A DNA stretch of 8,452 nt from Desulfobacteraceae bacterium (lineage in GTDB: Bacteria > Desulfobacterota > Desulfobacteria > Desulfobacterales > Desulfobacteraceae), in contig DAOWDR010000497.1 of assembly GCA_030638935.1 (NCBI GenBank), forward strand, positions 1 to 8,452, given 5' to 3'. The notes below the pieces were generated by a model. It saw nothing but the letters and a program-made list of their open reading frames with translations. It was not told the DNA's origin and did not search any database. Position numbers and translations under genes: made by a program. Position 1 is the first letter of the stretch. Every line of letters begins with the position of its first letter. This document shows positions 1 to 7,211 of the stretch, piece after piece.

Positions 1-7
1 AAAAAAA

Positions 8-13
8 AAGGAG
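8..13 (+). promoter_or_regulatory. Ribosome binding site for the TTG-started lipoprotein gene
   Basis: An AGGAG-type Shine-Dalgarno core inside an A-rich run lies 5 bases before a TTG codon at 19-21. No ATG occurs between it and the signal peptide, and the next in-frame ATG (73-75) falls after the lipobox cysteine. The site therefore fixes TTG as the start. Confidence 0.6.
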
Positions 14-18
14 TTTTT

Positions 19-510
19 TTGAAATTTATTTTTGTTGTCGTTCATATTTTTCTGGTGGCTCTCACCGGGTGTATGCCTGCCCAAAATTCAATGGACAAAC
101 AATATGAAACTTTGGAAAAACTCGATTTATCAAGGGTTCCGGACGGTACCTTTTTAGGGAAATATGACAACAATGATATGGAGTATCAAGTAGCAGTGAC
201 CGTTGAAAAACACATGATAATCTGTATCAACTTGATTAACGGTATGCAGAAAAAATTTAGAAAAAAATGTGCCCTATGCAACACCAGGGAATTGATTCGG
301 AACATAGTTGACTGGCAGACCGTTAATCAGGTTGATGGCGTATCAGGTGCGACACAAACCTCTGATGCCATTTTAAATGCAATAAAAGATGCATTATTAC
401 CCCCCTTCCACCCCATTGGCGACGGACAATGCGCTGTTCCCAGACATGATACCCCGGTTTTGAAATGTGCCGGTCTCCAGCTTTGCGGACACCCTTTCTT
501 TTTTGCCTGA
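19..510 (+). CDS. Lipoprotein with FMN-binding domain (RnfG/NqrC-type fold)
   Basis: This is a 163-residue protein with a short hydrophobic signal and a lipobox LTGC, so Cys18 would be lipidated after cleavage. From about residue 42 it follows the FMN_bind pattern: a DGTFLGKY opening, a beta-rich stretch, then DGVSGATQTS at 106-115. In RnfG and NqrC the Thr of S/T-G-A-T carries covalently bound FMN placed by ApbE; Thr112 is the equivalent here. The likely role is electron transfer at the outer face of a membrane. Cys84 and Cys87 form a CXXC without a following His, so this is not a heme site. The last 35 or so residues (three Cys, low complexity, FFFA end) do not look like the family, which usually stops soon after the helix at 115-126. 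The tail may be read-through or follow a frameshift. A 383-base gap and hairpins separate it from the amine dehydrogenase genes, so it is probably a separate unit. The domain is fairly secure; the physiological role is unknown. Confidence 0.7.
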   Translation: MKFIFVVVHIFLVALTGCMPAQNSMDKQYETLEKLDLSRVPDGTFLGKYDNNDMEYQVAVTVEKHMIICINLINGMQKKFRKKCALCNTRELIRNIVDWQTVNQVDGVSGATQTSDAILNAIKDALLPPFHPIGDGQCAVPRHDTPVLKCAGLQLCGHPFFFA

Positions 511-514
511 TTTG

Positions 515-533
515 CCGGCCCATGCCGGGTTTT
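515..533 (+). terminator. Weak hairpin after the lipoprotein gene
   Basis: CCGGC (515-519) pairs with GCCGG (524-528) around a CCAT loop and is followed by GTTTT. It sits 4 bases past the stop codon. The stem has only 5 pairs and the T run is short, so it is a weak intrinsic terminator candidate. Confidence 0.3.
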
Positions 534-583
534 CCCCAGTGTATTATATCTAAAGTTTTTACTTTTATCCATTAAAGGGACCT

Positions 584-614
584 GAGAGAATCCATTTTTT
601 TGGATTTTTTTCTC
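584..614 (+). terminator. T-rich hairpin, likely intrinsic terminator
   Basis: AATCCA (589-594) pairs with TGGATT (601-606) around a six-T loop. Outer GAGA (584-587) can also pair with TCTC (611-614), with the extra T residues bulged. A T tract follows the inner stem directly. This would separate the upstream lipoprotein gene from the operon starting at 894. Confidence 0.4.
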
Positions 615-760
615 ATCTTGCTTAAGAAAACAGCTTTAGAAACGACTGGGTTTTTAGATGATCAGGATCTGAATATTTTTTTGATTGGGCATAGTTTTTT
701 GATTATGGCTTATGTTTTCAAATGGTTAGGCAAATTCAAATTTCTTTAACATCCTGGATT

Positions 761-815
761 ATCATCCGTCTGGCATAGTAATTGTACTATAGCAGACATA
801 TTCACACGGGATGAT
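761..815. repeat. Nested inverted repeat, putative operator
   Basis: The inner palindrome has arms GTCTG (768-772) and CAGAC (793-797), plus ATAGTA (775-780) and TACTAT (785-790), around a central ATTG. Only the two positions between the paired blocks mismatch. Outer arms ATCATCC (761-767) and GGATGAT (809-815) are also complementary. The element lies about 80-130 bases before the first operon gene, where a dimeric regulator would be expected to bind. No regulator gene is visible in the window. Confidence 0.45.
771..786 (+). promoter_or_regulatory. Sigma-54-like promoter match
   Basis: TGGCAT (771-776) and TTGTA (782-786) place GG at 772-773 and GT at 784-785, which is the 12-base step of -24/-12 promoters. 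The usual GC at -12 is GT here, a significant deviation. Transcription would begin near 797, giving a leader of about 97 bases. The match lies inside the palindrome and could be partly coincidental. Confidence 0.25.
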
Positions 816-893
816 TCGGTTGTGATTTGGAACAATGATCTTGGTGTGCTTGATAATTTTTTAAAGTTTTAGGGAAAGGAGACACTAAAAACC

Positions 894-2633
894 ATGGACA
901 AAATTATTCGGATCAATATGAGCGCAGGAGAAACGCCAGGCATCACTGAAGAAGGACTTGGAAGTTATGCAGGCCTTGGGGGGAGAGCCATGACATCTTC
1001 AATTGTCGCAAAAGAGGTCCCCCCCCTTTGCCATGCTCTGGGCAGTGACAATAAAATGGTTATTGCACCGGGGCTATTAAGCGGGAGCGCCGCTGTGATG
1101 TCAGGCCGCCTGTCCATTGGCTGCAAAAGTCCTCTCACAGGGGGTATCAAGGAATCCAATGCCGGTGGGCAGCCATCTCAGATGCTGGGCAGGCTGGGCT
1201 ATGCTGCGATTATCATCGAAGGAAAACCAAAAGATAATACCCTTTATAAAATTGTTGTAACATCCGAAGGGGTTACCATTTCACCGGATAGTACGTTGAA
1301 AATGCTGGGTAATTATGATCTGGTCGAAAAAATCACACAAGAATTTGGAGACAAAGTTGCCTGTATCTCCATAGGGCCGGCAGGGGAAATGAAACTGGCA
1401 GCAGCCTCTATTGCCTGCACAGACCCGGAACTCAGACCCACGCGTCATGCCGGAAGAGGAGGAACCGGAGCGGTTATGGGCTCAAAAGGGATAAAGGCTA
1501 TCGTTATTGATGATACCGGTGCCGGTTTCAGAAATCCGAAAGATCCTGAGAATTTCAAAGAAGCAAACAAGATTTTTACCCGGGGAATCAAGGAGCATCC
1601 GGTTACGGGTGAAGGATTACCGGCATTTGGTACCAATGTACTGACCGATGTCTTAAATGAGGCAGGTGCTTATCCGACATTAAATTTTAAGAGCGGAAGA
1701 TTCGACGGTGCTGCAAAAATAGGTGGACAAGCCCTGGCAACACTCGAAACCCAGCGGAATGGAAAGGCAACCCACGGCTGTCAGAAGGGCTGCATCATAA
1801 AGTGCTCGGGAATTTTCAATGACAAGGATGGCAACTATGTGACCAAGCAGCCGGAATATGAAACCGTATGGGCAAATGGTGGAAATTGCGGGATTGACGA
1901 TCTGGATACAATCGCCATTCTGGATCGTATGTATGATGATTTCGGACTGGATACCATGGATATGGGAGTTGCCCTATCCATTGCAATGGATGCCGGTCTT
2001 ACCGAATTTGGAGATGGTGAAGCCGCGATAAATTTGATTAAAGAGGTCGGAAAAGGGACAAGCCTGGGACGCATTCTTGGAAGCGGTGCTGCTGTTACTG
2101 GAAAAGTCCTGGGGATGGAAAGGGTGCCGGTGGTAAAGGGTCAGGCAATGGCAGCCTATGACCCAAGAGGCGTTCAGGGAATCGGAGTTACCTATGCCAC
2201 AAGCCCAATGGGGGCAGACCATACGGCAGGCTACACCGTGGCCACAAATATTCTTGGCGTTGGTGGCAGTTTAGATCCCCTTTCCCCGGATGGGCAGGTT
2301 GAATTGTCGAGAAATCTTCAAATTGCCACAGCCAGTCTTGATTCATTAGGGCTGTGTCTGTTTGTGGCCATGGCCATCCTTGATAATGCAGACGCCTTCC
2401 AGGCAATGGTAAATCTGGTGGCCGGGTTAACCGGAAAAAAATTTACACCGGATGATTTCAGTGCATTGGGCGCTTCGGTATTAAAAAAAGAAAGGGCGTT
2501 TAATTTTGCAGCTGGGTTTACGTCAAAGCATGACAGACTTCCCGAATATTTTAAGAAAGAAAAATTTTTACCCCATGATGTTGTGTTCATGGTTAAGGAT
2601 GAAGACTTGGATCAGGTCTTTGATAAAATATAA
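894..2633 (+). CDS. aor: Tungsten-containing aldehyde:ferredoxin oxidoreductase
   Basis: This 579-residue cytoplasmic protein (no signal peptide) belongs to the AOR family, which oxidises aldehydes to carboxylic acids with a tungsto-bispterin centre and passes electrons via one [4Fe-4S] cluster to ferredoxin. The N-terminal pterin-binding domain is clear: YAGLGGRAMTSSI near 25-37, GLLSGSAAVMSGR at 60-72, and HAGRGGTGAVMGSKGIKAI at 185-203. Cluster ligands are Cys296, Cys300 and Cys304 (HGCQKGCIIKC), with the distant fourth Cys488 in SLDSLGLC. The first two ligands are separated by three residues rather than the two of the Pyrococcus enzyme. YDPRGVQGIGVTYATSPMGADHT at 422-444 (described here in two parts, YDPRG and GADHT) is the typical C-terminal domain signature. 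It is the first gene of the run, with 29 bases before qhpA. The likely substrate is the aldehyde made by the amine dehydrogenase. Family assignment is secure; substrate and choice of tungsten over molybdenum are inferred. Confidence 0.93.
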   Translation: MDKIIRINMSAGETPGITEEGLGSYAGLGGRAMTSSIVAKEVPPLCHALGSDNKMVIAPGLLSGSAAVMSGRLSIGCKSPLTGGIKESNAGGQPSQMLGRLGYAAIIIEGKPKDNTLYKIVVTSEGVTISPDSTLKMLGNYDLVEKITQEFGDKVACISIGPAGEMKLAAASIACTDPELRPTRHAGRGGTGAVMGSKGIKAIVIDDTGAGFRNPKDPENFKEANKIFTRGIKEHPVTGEGLPAFGTNVLTDVLNEAGAYPTLNFKSGRFDGAAKIGGQALATLETQRNGKATHGCQKGCIIKCSGIFNDKDGNYVTKQPEYETVWANGGNCGIDDLDTIAILDRMYDDFGLDTMDMGVALSIAMDAGLTEFGDGEAAINLIKEVGKGTSLGRILGSGAAVTGKVLGMERVPVVKGQAMAAYDPRGVQGIGVTYATSPMGADHTAGYTVATNILGVGGSLDPLSPDGQVELSRNLQIATASLDSLGLCLFVAMAILDNADAFQAMVNLVAGLTGKKFTPDDFSALGASVLKKERAFNFAAGFTSKHDRLPEYFKKEKFLPHDVVFMVKDEDLDQVFDKI

Positions 2634-2662
2634 AGATTTATAACTTTAAGGAGAAAGGATTT

Positions 2663-4300
2663 ATGGGAAAATTAATTCGATCAAGCATGATACTCATCCT
2701 GATGGGCATCTATGGCCTTGCAGGCACAACCGCCTTTGGAAGCGACCTCTTTGGGGATAATTCCATGGTCCGGCAAAAATGTTCCGCCTGTCATAAGCCG
2801 GATACAAACGGTCGCCTTGAAGTAATTGAAGAGACAAGAAAATCGACCGAAGAATGGAAAGTAGTGGTGGACCGCATGATTCGCCTGAACAGCGTACCCC
2901 TGGCAGACGAGGATTTTTATCCGGTCATAAAAGAGTTGAGCCAATCGCTTTGTCTTACACCGGAAGAATCCGGTGAAATAGCCTATTTAAACAGTGATGA
3001 AAACAGTCAATACCGAGAAATTCCGAAAAATGATCTGGAAACACGGATTTATACGGCCTGTGTCCGATGCCATACCTATGGCAAAATCGCTTCTCACAAA
3101 ATGACAAAAGATCAATGGAAAGAAAACAGAAATCTTCATCTTGGGTATTATCCAACGGTTATTCCTCAAATGCGGGAAATGGACTGGCTTAAAGAGTCTG
3201 AAGCGCTTATTGACCCCTTAACAAAGCTGTTCCCCTTTGACACGGATGCCTATAAACAATGGCTTGAAAACAGAAAGGATCAGGATCTTGCCGGATCATG
3301 GAATGTGGCTGGATACCAACCCGGCATGGGGTATTATCACGGTGTCTATACCATTGAACCGAACATGGCAAAGGGTGAAGATGAATATATTATAGAAAAA
3401 AAAGTCAGGTATGAAAGCGGCCTTGTGGTTTCCACACAAGGCGAAGGCACACTTTTTAGTGAATATCACCTCCGGTACGCCCTTGCGCCTACGCCTCTGA
3501 CCGGCAGGGTAGAGGGGGTTTTTGACCTTGATGTCGAAACAATGGGATTTAAAGGAAAATGGTGGACGGTGGTTCAGGACTCAAACGCCTATGGCAATGA
3601 GGCATTTTATAAGGCTTCCGGATCTGCAAAAATCATAGCGGTTTTCCCACAGTCTTTAAGGGTGTCCCCGGATAAACTCCAGACATTGACCCTGGTAGGG
3701 GTAGGGCTTGCCGAAAATATTTCCAAGAAGGATATTCAATTTTCAGATGCCAATATCAGTGTTGCCAAAGTCATAAAAACAAAGGCGTCTGAAATTGTCT
3801 GTACCGTGAATGTGGCTGCAGGCGCCGGTATTGGCCTGGCAGATGTGAGCGTGAAAGATCTAAGCTTTAAAGGCTTAAAGATATTCGACAAGATTGATGC
3901 CATCAGCGTTTCTCCGAGAATAGGACGGGCACGTATTAGTTGCGGAGCTGCTTATCCGCCCCAGGGCGTCCAGTTTGTTGCCAGGGGAATCAATTTTGGT
4001 TTGGATGGACAACAGGGAACATCAGATGACCTGGTTCTGGACCCGGTCAATGCCAAATGGGCGCTGGAAGAAGAAAAGACCCGGGAAGATGATGATGATA
4101 TGAAATATCTGAATACATCTGTACTCAATGGGCTTTACACGCCAATAACAACCTATGGCCCCATAAAGACCCGAAAACAGAACAGAGAAGGTGTTGGCCT
4201 TATTGCCGTGAATGCGGAGTTTGAAGACCAGGGGAAAAAAATGAGCGACAGGGTCAGGCTTGCTGTGACAGTCCCTGATTTTATAACGCATTTGAAATAG
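2663..4300 (+). CDS. qhpA: Quinohemoprotein amine dehydrogenase, diheme alpha subunit
   Basis: This 545-residue periplasmic protein is the largest QHNDH subunit. It starts with a signal peptide (Lys3/Arg6, hydrophobic 9-24, probable cleavage after AFG26). The N-terminal diheme cytochrome c domain carries CSACH at 40-44 and CVRCH at 133-137. After the cytochrome domain (about 28-205) come beta-sandwich domains; the segment starting DLAGSWNVAGYQPG (208-221) with the GKWW block at 298-301 fits alpha domain II, and the rest fits domains III and IV. In the known enzyme the two hemes take electrons from the CTQ cofactor of the gamma subunit and hand them to an external acceptor. Length matches the family. 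AAGGAG at 2648-2653 serves the start, and qhpD follows after only 8 bases. Additional cysteines (97, 380, 427) lie outside the heme motifs. Recognition rests on the heme pattern, domain wording and the A-D-C-B gene order. Confidence 0.92.
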   Translation: MGKLIRSSMILILMGIYGLAGTTAFGSDLFGDNSMVRQKCSACHKPDTNGRLEVIEETRKSTEEWKVVVDRMIRLNSVPLADEDFYPVIKELSQSLCLTPEESGEIAYLNSDENSQYREIPKNDLETRIYTACVRCHTYGKIASHKMTKDQWKENRNLHLGYYPTVIPQMREMDWLKESEALIDPLTKLFPFDTDAYKQWLENRKDQDLAGSWNVAGYQPGMGYYHGVYTIEPNMAKGEDEYIIEKKVRYESGLVVSTQGEGTLFSEYHLRYALAPTPLTGRVEGVFDLDVETMGFKGKWWTVVQDSNAYGNEAFYKASGSAKIIAVFPQSLRVSPDKLQTLTLVGVGLAENISKKDIQFSDANISVAKVIKTKASEIVCTVNVAAGAGIGLADVSVKDLSFKGLKIFDKIDAISVSPRIGRARISCGAAYPPQGVQFVARGINFGLDGQQGTSDDLVLDPVNAKWALEEEKTREDDDDMKYLNTSVLNGLYTPITTYGPIKTRKQNREGVGLIAVNAEFEDQGKKMSDRVRLAVTVPDFITHLK

Positions 4301-4308
4301 GATACACC

Positions 4309-5742
4309 ATGGAAATGATGAAAATTGCCGACCATAAAAGATTCCAGACCAATGGGCATGACTTCGTCTTTGTGACACAGACGGGTGGCATATTTGAGAT
4401 TGATGGTGAAACCCGGGCTGTTCTCAATCTGGGCCTCGCTGGAAAATCGTTCACAAAACAAGAATTTTACGCTGTTTTGAAGGGAACCAGGAGTAATAAA
4501 GACAGCCTGTGGAAGGACCTGGCGGGAAACCGGGTTTTGGCAGCACAAAAACTGTCCCAGGGCAAACCAATGCTCCAAAAACCTGAGTTTCCCGTGAAAA
4601 CCCTGGTTCTGCATGTGACTGAGTCCTGTAACCTTATGTGCCATTATTGCTATCACAGTCCGAAAGAGTTGATCAAGGCCCCCCAATTGTCCATGGAGTT
4701 GACGGTGGCAAAAAAAGCAGTAGATTTTTTGTTTGACCAGTCAGGCGGCCTTGAGGAGGTTGTTCTGGTTTTTTTCGGGGGAGAACCATTACTCAATTTG
4801 AACCTCATTTCCAAAACCATAACATATGCAAATGAAAAAGCACGAAAAACAGGTAAAACAATCGACTATGCCATGACAACCAATGGCACCCTTTTAACGG
4901 ATAAAGCCATTGGGTTTTTGAATGAAAACAGGATCGGCACAACTGTCAGCCTGGACGGGGTTGAAGCGGTCCATGATCGTTTCAGACGATTTCCCGATGG
5001 CTCTCCCTCCTACAATGTTATTCTGCCAAAACTTAAAAAGTTTCTCGACAAAGAGAATCCTAAACCAGTGGTGGCCAGGGTGACGTTGGCAAAAGACTCA
5101 AATAATATTTCTAAAACCCTTTTTCATCTGTTGGATCTTGGGTTTTCAGAAGTCGGGTTTGCACCGGTTACCACCATGGACACAGATTTTAAGCTCGATT
5201 CCCATCAGATGACGGCGCTGTTGGATCAGTTTCAAGATTTGAGTGAAATATTCATCGACCTGGCCCGAAAGGATGAATTTCTTGGATTTACCAATCTTGT
5301 GGATTTACTGGTTAACCTCCACGAGGGGGATGTAAAACAATACCCCTGCGGTGCAGGTATTGGTATGTTTTCCGTTGATCCTAAAGGGGGGCTTTTTTTG
5401 TGCCAGAGACTGACAAAGGATGCCTCGGCCAATATGGGAAATATTTTTGACGGCCTTAACCGGGAAAAACTCGGGCAATTCAGGCAGAATGCACGGCTGA
5501 ACAAGAAGAGCGCCTGTAAAGGATGCTGGGCAGCCTCCATCTGTGCAGGGGGCTGCTACCACGAAGCAAAAATCCGGGAGGGCGATCTTTTGCTGCCCAA
5601 TCTTCATTACTGCCAATGGATTAAAGCCTGGATTGAAACAGGGCTGAATGTGTATGGCAGATTGATGAATGAAACCCCGGAATTTTTAGATAAACTCTCC
5701 ATGCTCAGAGGGCATGAACCCTTATTTAATCAATTGGTATGA
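4309..5742 (+). CDS. qhpD: Radical SAM/SPASM maturase forming thioether crosslinks in the gamma subunit
   Basis: This 477-residue cytoplasmic enzyme corresponds to QhpD, which uses S-adenosylmethionine radical chemistry to join Cys sulfur to methylene carbons of Asp/Glu in the QHNDH gamma subunit, giving three intrapeptide thioethers. The radical SAM cluster motif is CNLMCHYC (Cys107, 111, 114), followed by FFGGEP at 155-160 (SAM binding) and TTNGTLL at 190-196. The SPASM domain ligands for auxiliary Fe-S clusters are Cys347, 365, 403, 406, 412, 416 and 435. The N-terminal 100 residues fit the peptide-recognition region of peptide-modifying radical SAM enzymes. AGGA at 4299-4302 overlaps the qhpA stop and precedes ATG 4309 by six bases; ATG 4315 and 4318 are possible alternatives. 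Position between qhpA and the small substrate gene qhpC is the canonical order. Confidence 0.93.
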   Translation: MEMMKIADHKRFQTNGHDFVFVTQTGGIFEIDGETRAVLNLGLAGKSFTKQEFYAVLKGTRSNKDSLWKDLAGNRVLAAQKLSQGKPMLQKPEFPVKTLVLHVTESCNLMCHYCYHSPKELIKAPQLSMELTVAKKAVDFLFDQSGGLEEVVLVFFGGEPLLNLNLISKTITYANEKARKTGKTIDYAMTTNGTLLTDKAIGFLNENRIGTTVSLDGVEAVHDRFRRFPDGSPSYNVILPKLKKFLDKENPKPVVARVTLAKDSNNISKTLFHLLDLGFSEVGFAPVTTMDTDFKLDSHQMTALLDQFQDLSEIFIDLARKDEFLGFTNLVDLLVNLHEGDVKQYPCGAGIGMFSVDPKGGLFLCQRLTKDASANMGNIFDGLNREKLGQFRQNARLNKKSACKGCWAASICAGGCYHEAKIREGDLLLPNLHYCQWIKAWIETGLNVYGRLMNETPEFLDKLSMLRGHEPLFNQLV

Positions 5743-5785
5743 AGGATAAAAATAAATTTATAGGAAGTTATTCAAGGAGAAATAA

Positions 5786-6109
5786 ATGAAAAAAAAAGGT
5801 TTAAAACCCATTAATAAAAAAGCAAAAAAGATTGAACATGAGGTCAAAGGTATGGCAGACGACAATATAATGACCAGTATGCCCATTGGCTGTACCACAA
5901 TCTTTGATACAGGCTGGGAAACAAACCCGCGTCCTGAAACCCCCATGAGCAACTGCCTTTCAAGCGCAAGGGATTTTACGAGCTGCTCCGGACCTTGCTG
6001 GTGGCCGGCCCAGACACCTGACAATATCACCAATTTCCCTGATTTCCAAAATCAATGCCAGGCGATTGAGAAGGATTGGAGAAATTTGAATTTTGTGATG
6101 AAACGATAA
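5786..6109 (+). CDS. qhpC: Quinohemoprotein amine dehydrogenase gamma subunit, CTQ-carrying peptide
   Basis: This 107-residue protein is the catalytic subunit precursor. All crosslink positions of the Pseudomonas/Paracoccus subunit are present with unchanged spacing: Cys36-Glu45 (+9), Cys57-Asp63 (+6) and Cys71-Asp79 (+8) for the thioethers, and Cys67-Trp73 (+6) for cysteine tryptophylquinone. Aligning Cys36 with mature Cys7 puts the mature N-terminus near residue 30, leaving a Lys-rich leader of about 29 residues with no Sec-type hydrophobic core. This agrees with the known system, where QhpD acts in the cytoplasm, an ABC exporter (QhpF) moves the peptide and protease QhpE removes the leader. 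Neither partner is seen in this window. CWWPAQTPD (71-79) and EKDWRNL (95-101) are strongly family-like. Cys91 is additional and has no role in the known crosslinks. AAGGAG at 5774-5779 gives an excellent ribosome binding site. Confidence 0.95.
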   Translation: MKKKGLKPINKKAKKIEHEVKGMADDNIMTSMPIGCTTIFDTGWETNPRPETPMSNCLSSARDFTSCSGPCWWPAQTPDNITNFPDFQNQCQAIEKDWRNLNFVMKR

Positions 6110-6125
6110 TAAGGAGAGAAAACCG

Positions 6126-7166
6126 ATGAGGCTGAATATAACCAAAATTGTAATGATACCGATCATCACCTTTATCCTGACGACCTTTGTTGCCCAAGGG
6201 GCTTTGGCCAAGGAATTTATTTATGTGCCGGTTTCCAACGGCCTGCAGATTATCGATTGCGAAATCGATAGCGTCATCAAAACAATACCCTACAATGACT
6301 ATATACTTTCGGCGGCGTTTTCTCCGGACGGCAAACGGTATTATTTAAATGCCTTCCACTCTGTATATGTCATTGATACCACCACGGACACCATGATAGA
6401 TACCTATTCTTTTTCTTCTGAATTGAGCAAAGTTTCCGTCTTTGGCATCACGGTCTCCAATGACGGGAAAAAATTGTATATGACCTGCTCCATTGTAAAG
6501 AAGAAACAGAATATTCCCAAACTCAATGTCCTGCCGCCCCAGTTGGTAGTGTTTGATATTGCCAGTAAAAAAATGGTGAAAAATTATCCCATCCCAGCAG
6601 CTGTCGCATCGCCGGTCACCCTTAGAAATGATCCGAATCATGTGATAATGGTGGGAAATGATATCCTTAAGATTAACCTTAAAACAGGTAAGATGGAACA
6701 GGTCATGGGGCTTTTGAACACCAAAAAGCCGGAAGATCAGCGAAACGCATTGGTGTTTTGGCAGCCCGGAAGTCCAGGGGATCATGGTATATTTGTCAAC
6801 CCTTACTATGATGCCCAGGGGCTTGCATATTTTATCATTGATAAAAATACCGGTAAATTGAGCAGCCTTAGAGGAAAAGATGTCTGGTTTGCGTATTCCA
6901 GTATTTTGTCACCGGATAAAAAAATTCTCTATTCAGTCATGGATGAGCTGATAAAGGTGGACATGGCCACCGGTGAGACCCTTAAGGCAATTCCCCTGGA
7001 AACAGGCACCAATTATACCCTATCGATTACAGCCGATGGAAAAAAGATCTATGTGGGACCTGCCGGCCCGGATATCAGTGTGTATGATGCCAAAACCCTT
7101 GAGCTGCTGGGCATCATCCCCTTAATGTCAGACGGGGTGGTAAGCCACAGCCTGACAAAAAAATAG
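6126..7166 (+). CDS. qhpB: Quinohemoprotein amine dehydrogenase, beta-propeller beta subunit
   Basis: This 346-residue periplasmic protein has a clear signal peptide (MRLNITK start, hydrophobic 8-22, cleavage after ALA28). The mature part consists of repeated propeller blades: turn motifs SPDGK (66-70), SNDGKK (111-116), SPDKK (262-266) and ADGKK (303-307), alternating with V-x-D-x-x-T/K strands at 79-93, 141-157, 275-290 and 317-332. The family forms a seven-bladed propeller that, with the alpha subunit, encloses the small CTQ subunit and contributes to the active-site pocket. It starts 16 bases after the qhpC stop, with AAGGAGA at 6111-6117. By sequence alone this could be any YVTN-type propeller; the gene order makes the QHNDH assignment firm. 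Confidence 0.9.
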   Translation: MRLNITKIVMIPIITFILTTFVAQGALAKEFIYVPVSNGLQIIDCEIDSVIKTIPYNDYILSAAFSPDGKRYYLNAFHSVYVIDTTTDTMIDTYSFSSELSKVSVFGITVSNDGKKLYMTCSIVKKKQNIPKLNVLPPQLVVFDIASKKMVKNYPIPAAVASPVTLRNDPNHVIMVGNDILKINLKTGKMEQVMGLLNTKKPEDQRNALVFWQPGSPGDHGIFVNPYYDAQGLAYFIIDKNTGKLSSLRGKDVWFAYSSILSPDKKILYSVMDELIKVDMATGETLKAIPLETGTNYTLSITADGKKIYVGPAGPDISVYDAKTLELLGIIPLMSDGVVSHSLTKK

Positions 7167-7211
7167 AACCGGAGAACACGGTATCTTACATTTTGGTGCA
7201 GGATCGGCTTA

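Larger units (their letters stand above)
511..893 (+). other. Intergenic region upstream of the amine dehydrogenase operon
   Basis: This 383-base stretch holds no convincing gene. It contains two terminator-like hairpins (515-533 and 584-614), a 10-base T-rich direct repeat (677-686 and 695-704) and the nested inverted repeat at 761-815. A weak sigma-70-like pair, TTGGAA at 827-832 and TGATAA at 851-856 with an 18-base spacer, is also visible. One short frame (576-749, with a possible TTG at 618) is open for about 57 codons and encodes a hydrophobic C-terminal stretch, but it has no ribosome binding site and no recognised relatives. The AAAGGAG at 875-881 is the ribosome binding site for the gene starting at 894, with a rather long spacing of 12 bases. 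Confidence 0.6.

Noticed and set aside
268..282. CALCN (Cys84-Cys87) in the lipoprotein as a heme or metal site
   Set aside because: The motif lacks the His needed for c-type heme and no second cysteine pair stands nearby in the domain.
677..704. Two copies of TTTTTTGATT spaced by 18 bases
   Set aside because: The units are T-rich and short in an AT-rich gap, so chance is a sufficient explanation; no third copy was seen.
827..856. Sigma-70-like promoter TTGGAA / TGATAA before the AOR gene
   Set aside because: The hexamers are imperfect and common in AT-rich sequence; it is mentioned in the intergenic entry but not called as a feature.
4153..4686. Antisense open frame of 177 codons across the qhpA/qhpD junction
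   Set aside because: It lies opposite two well-recognised genes, has no family-like motif and no clear ribosome binding site; it is a shadow of the coding strand.
6345..6785. Antisense open frame of 146 codons within qhpB
   Set aside because: The beta-propeller gene explains this region fully; the antisense product has no recognisable features.
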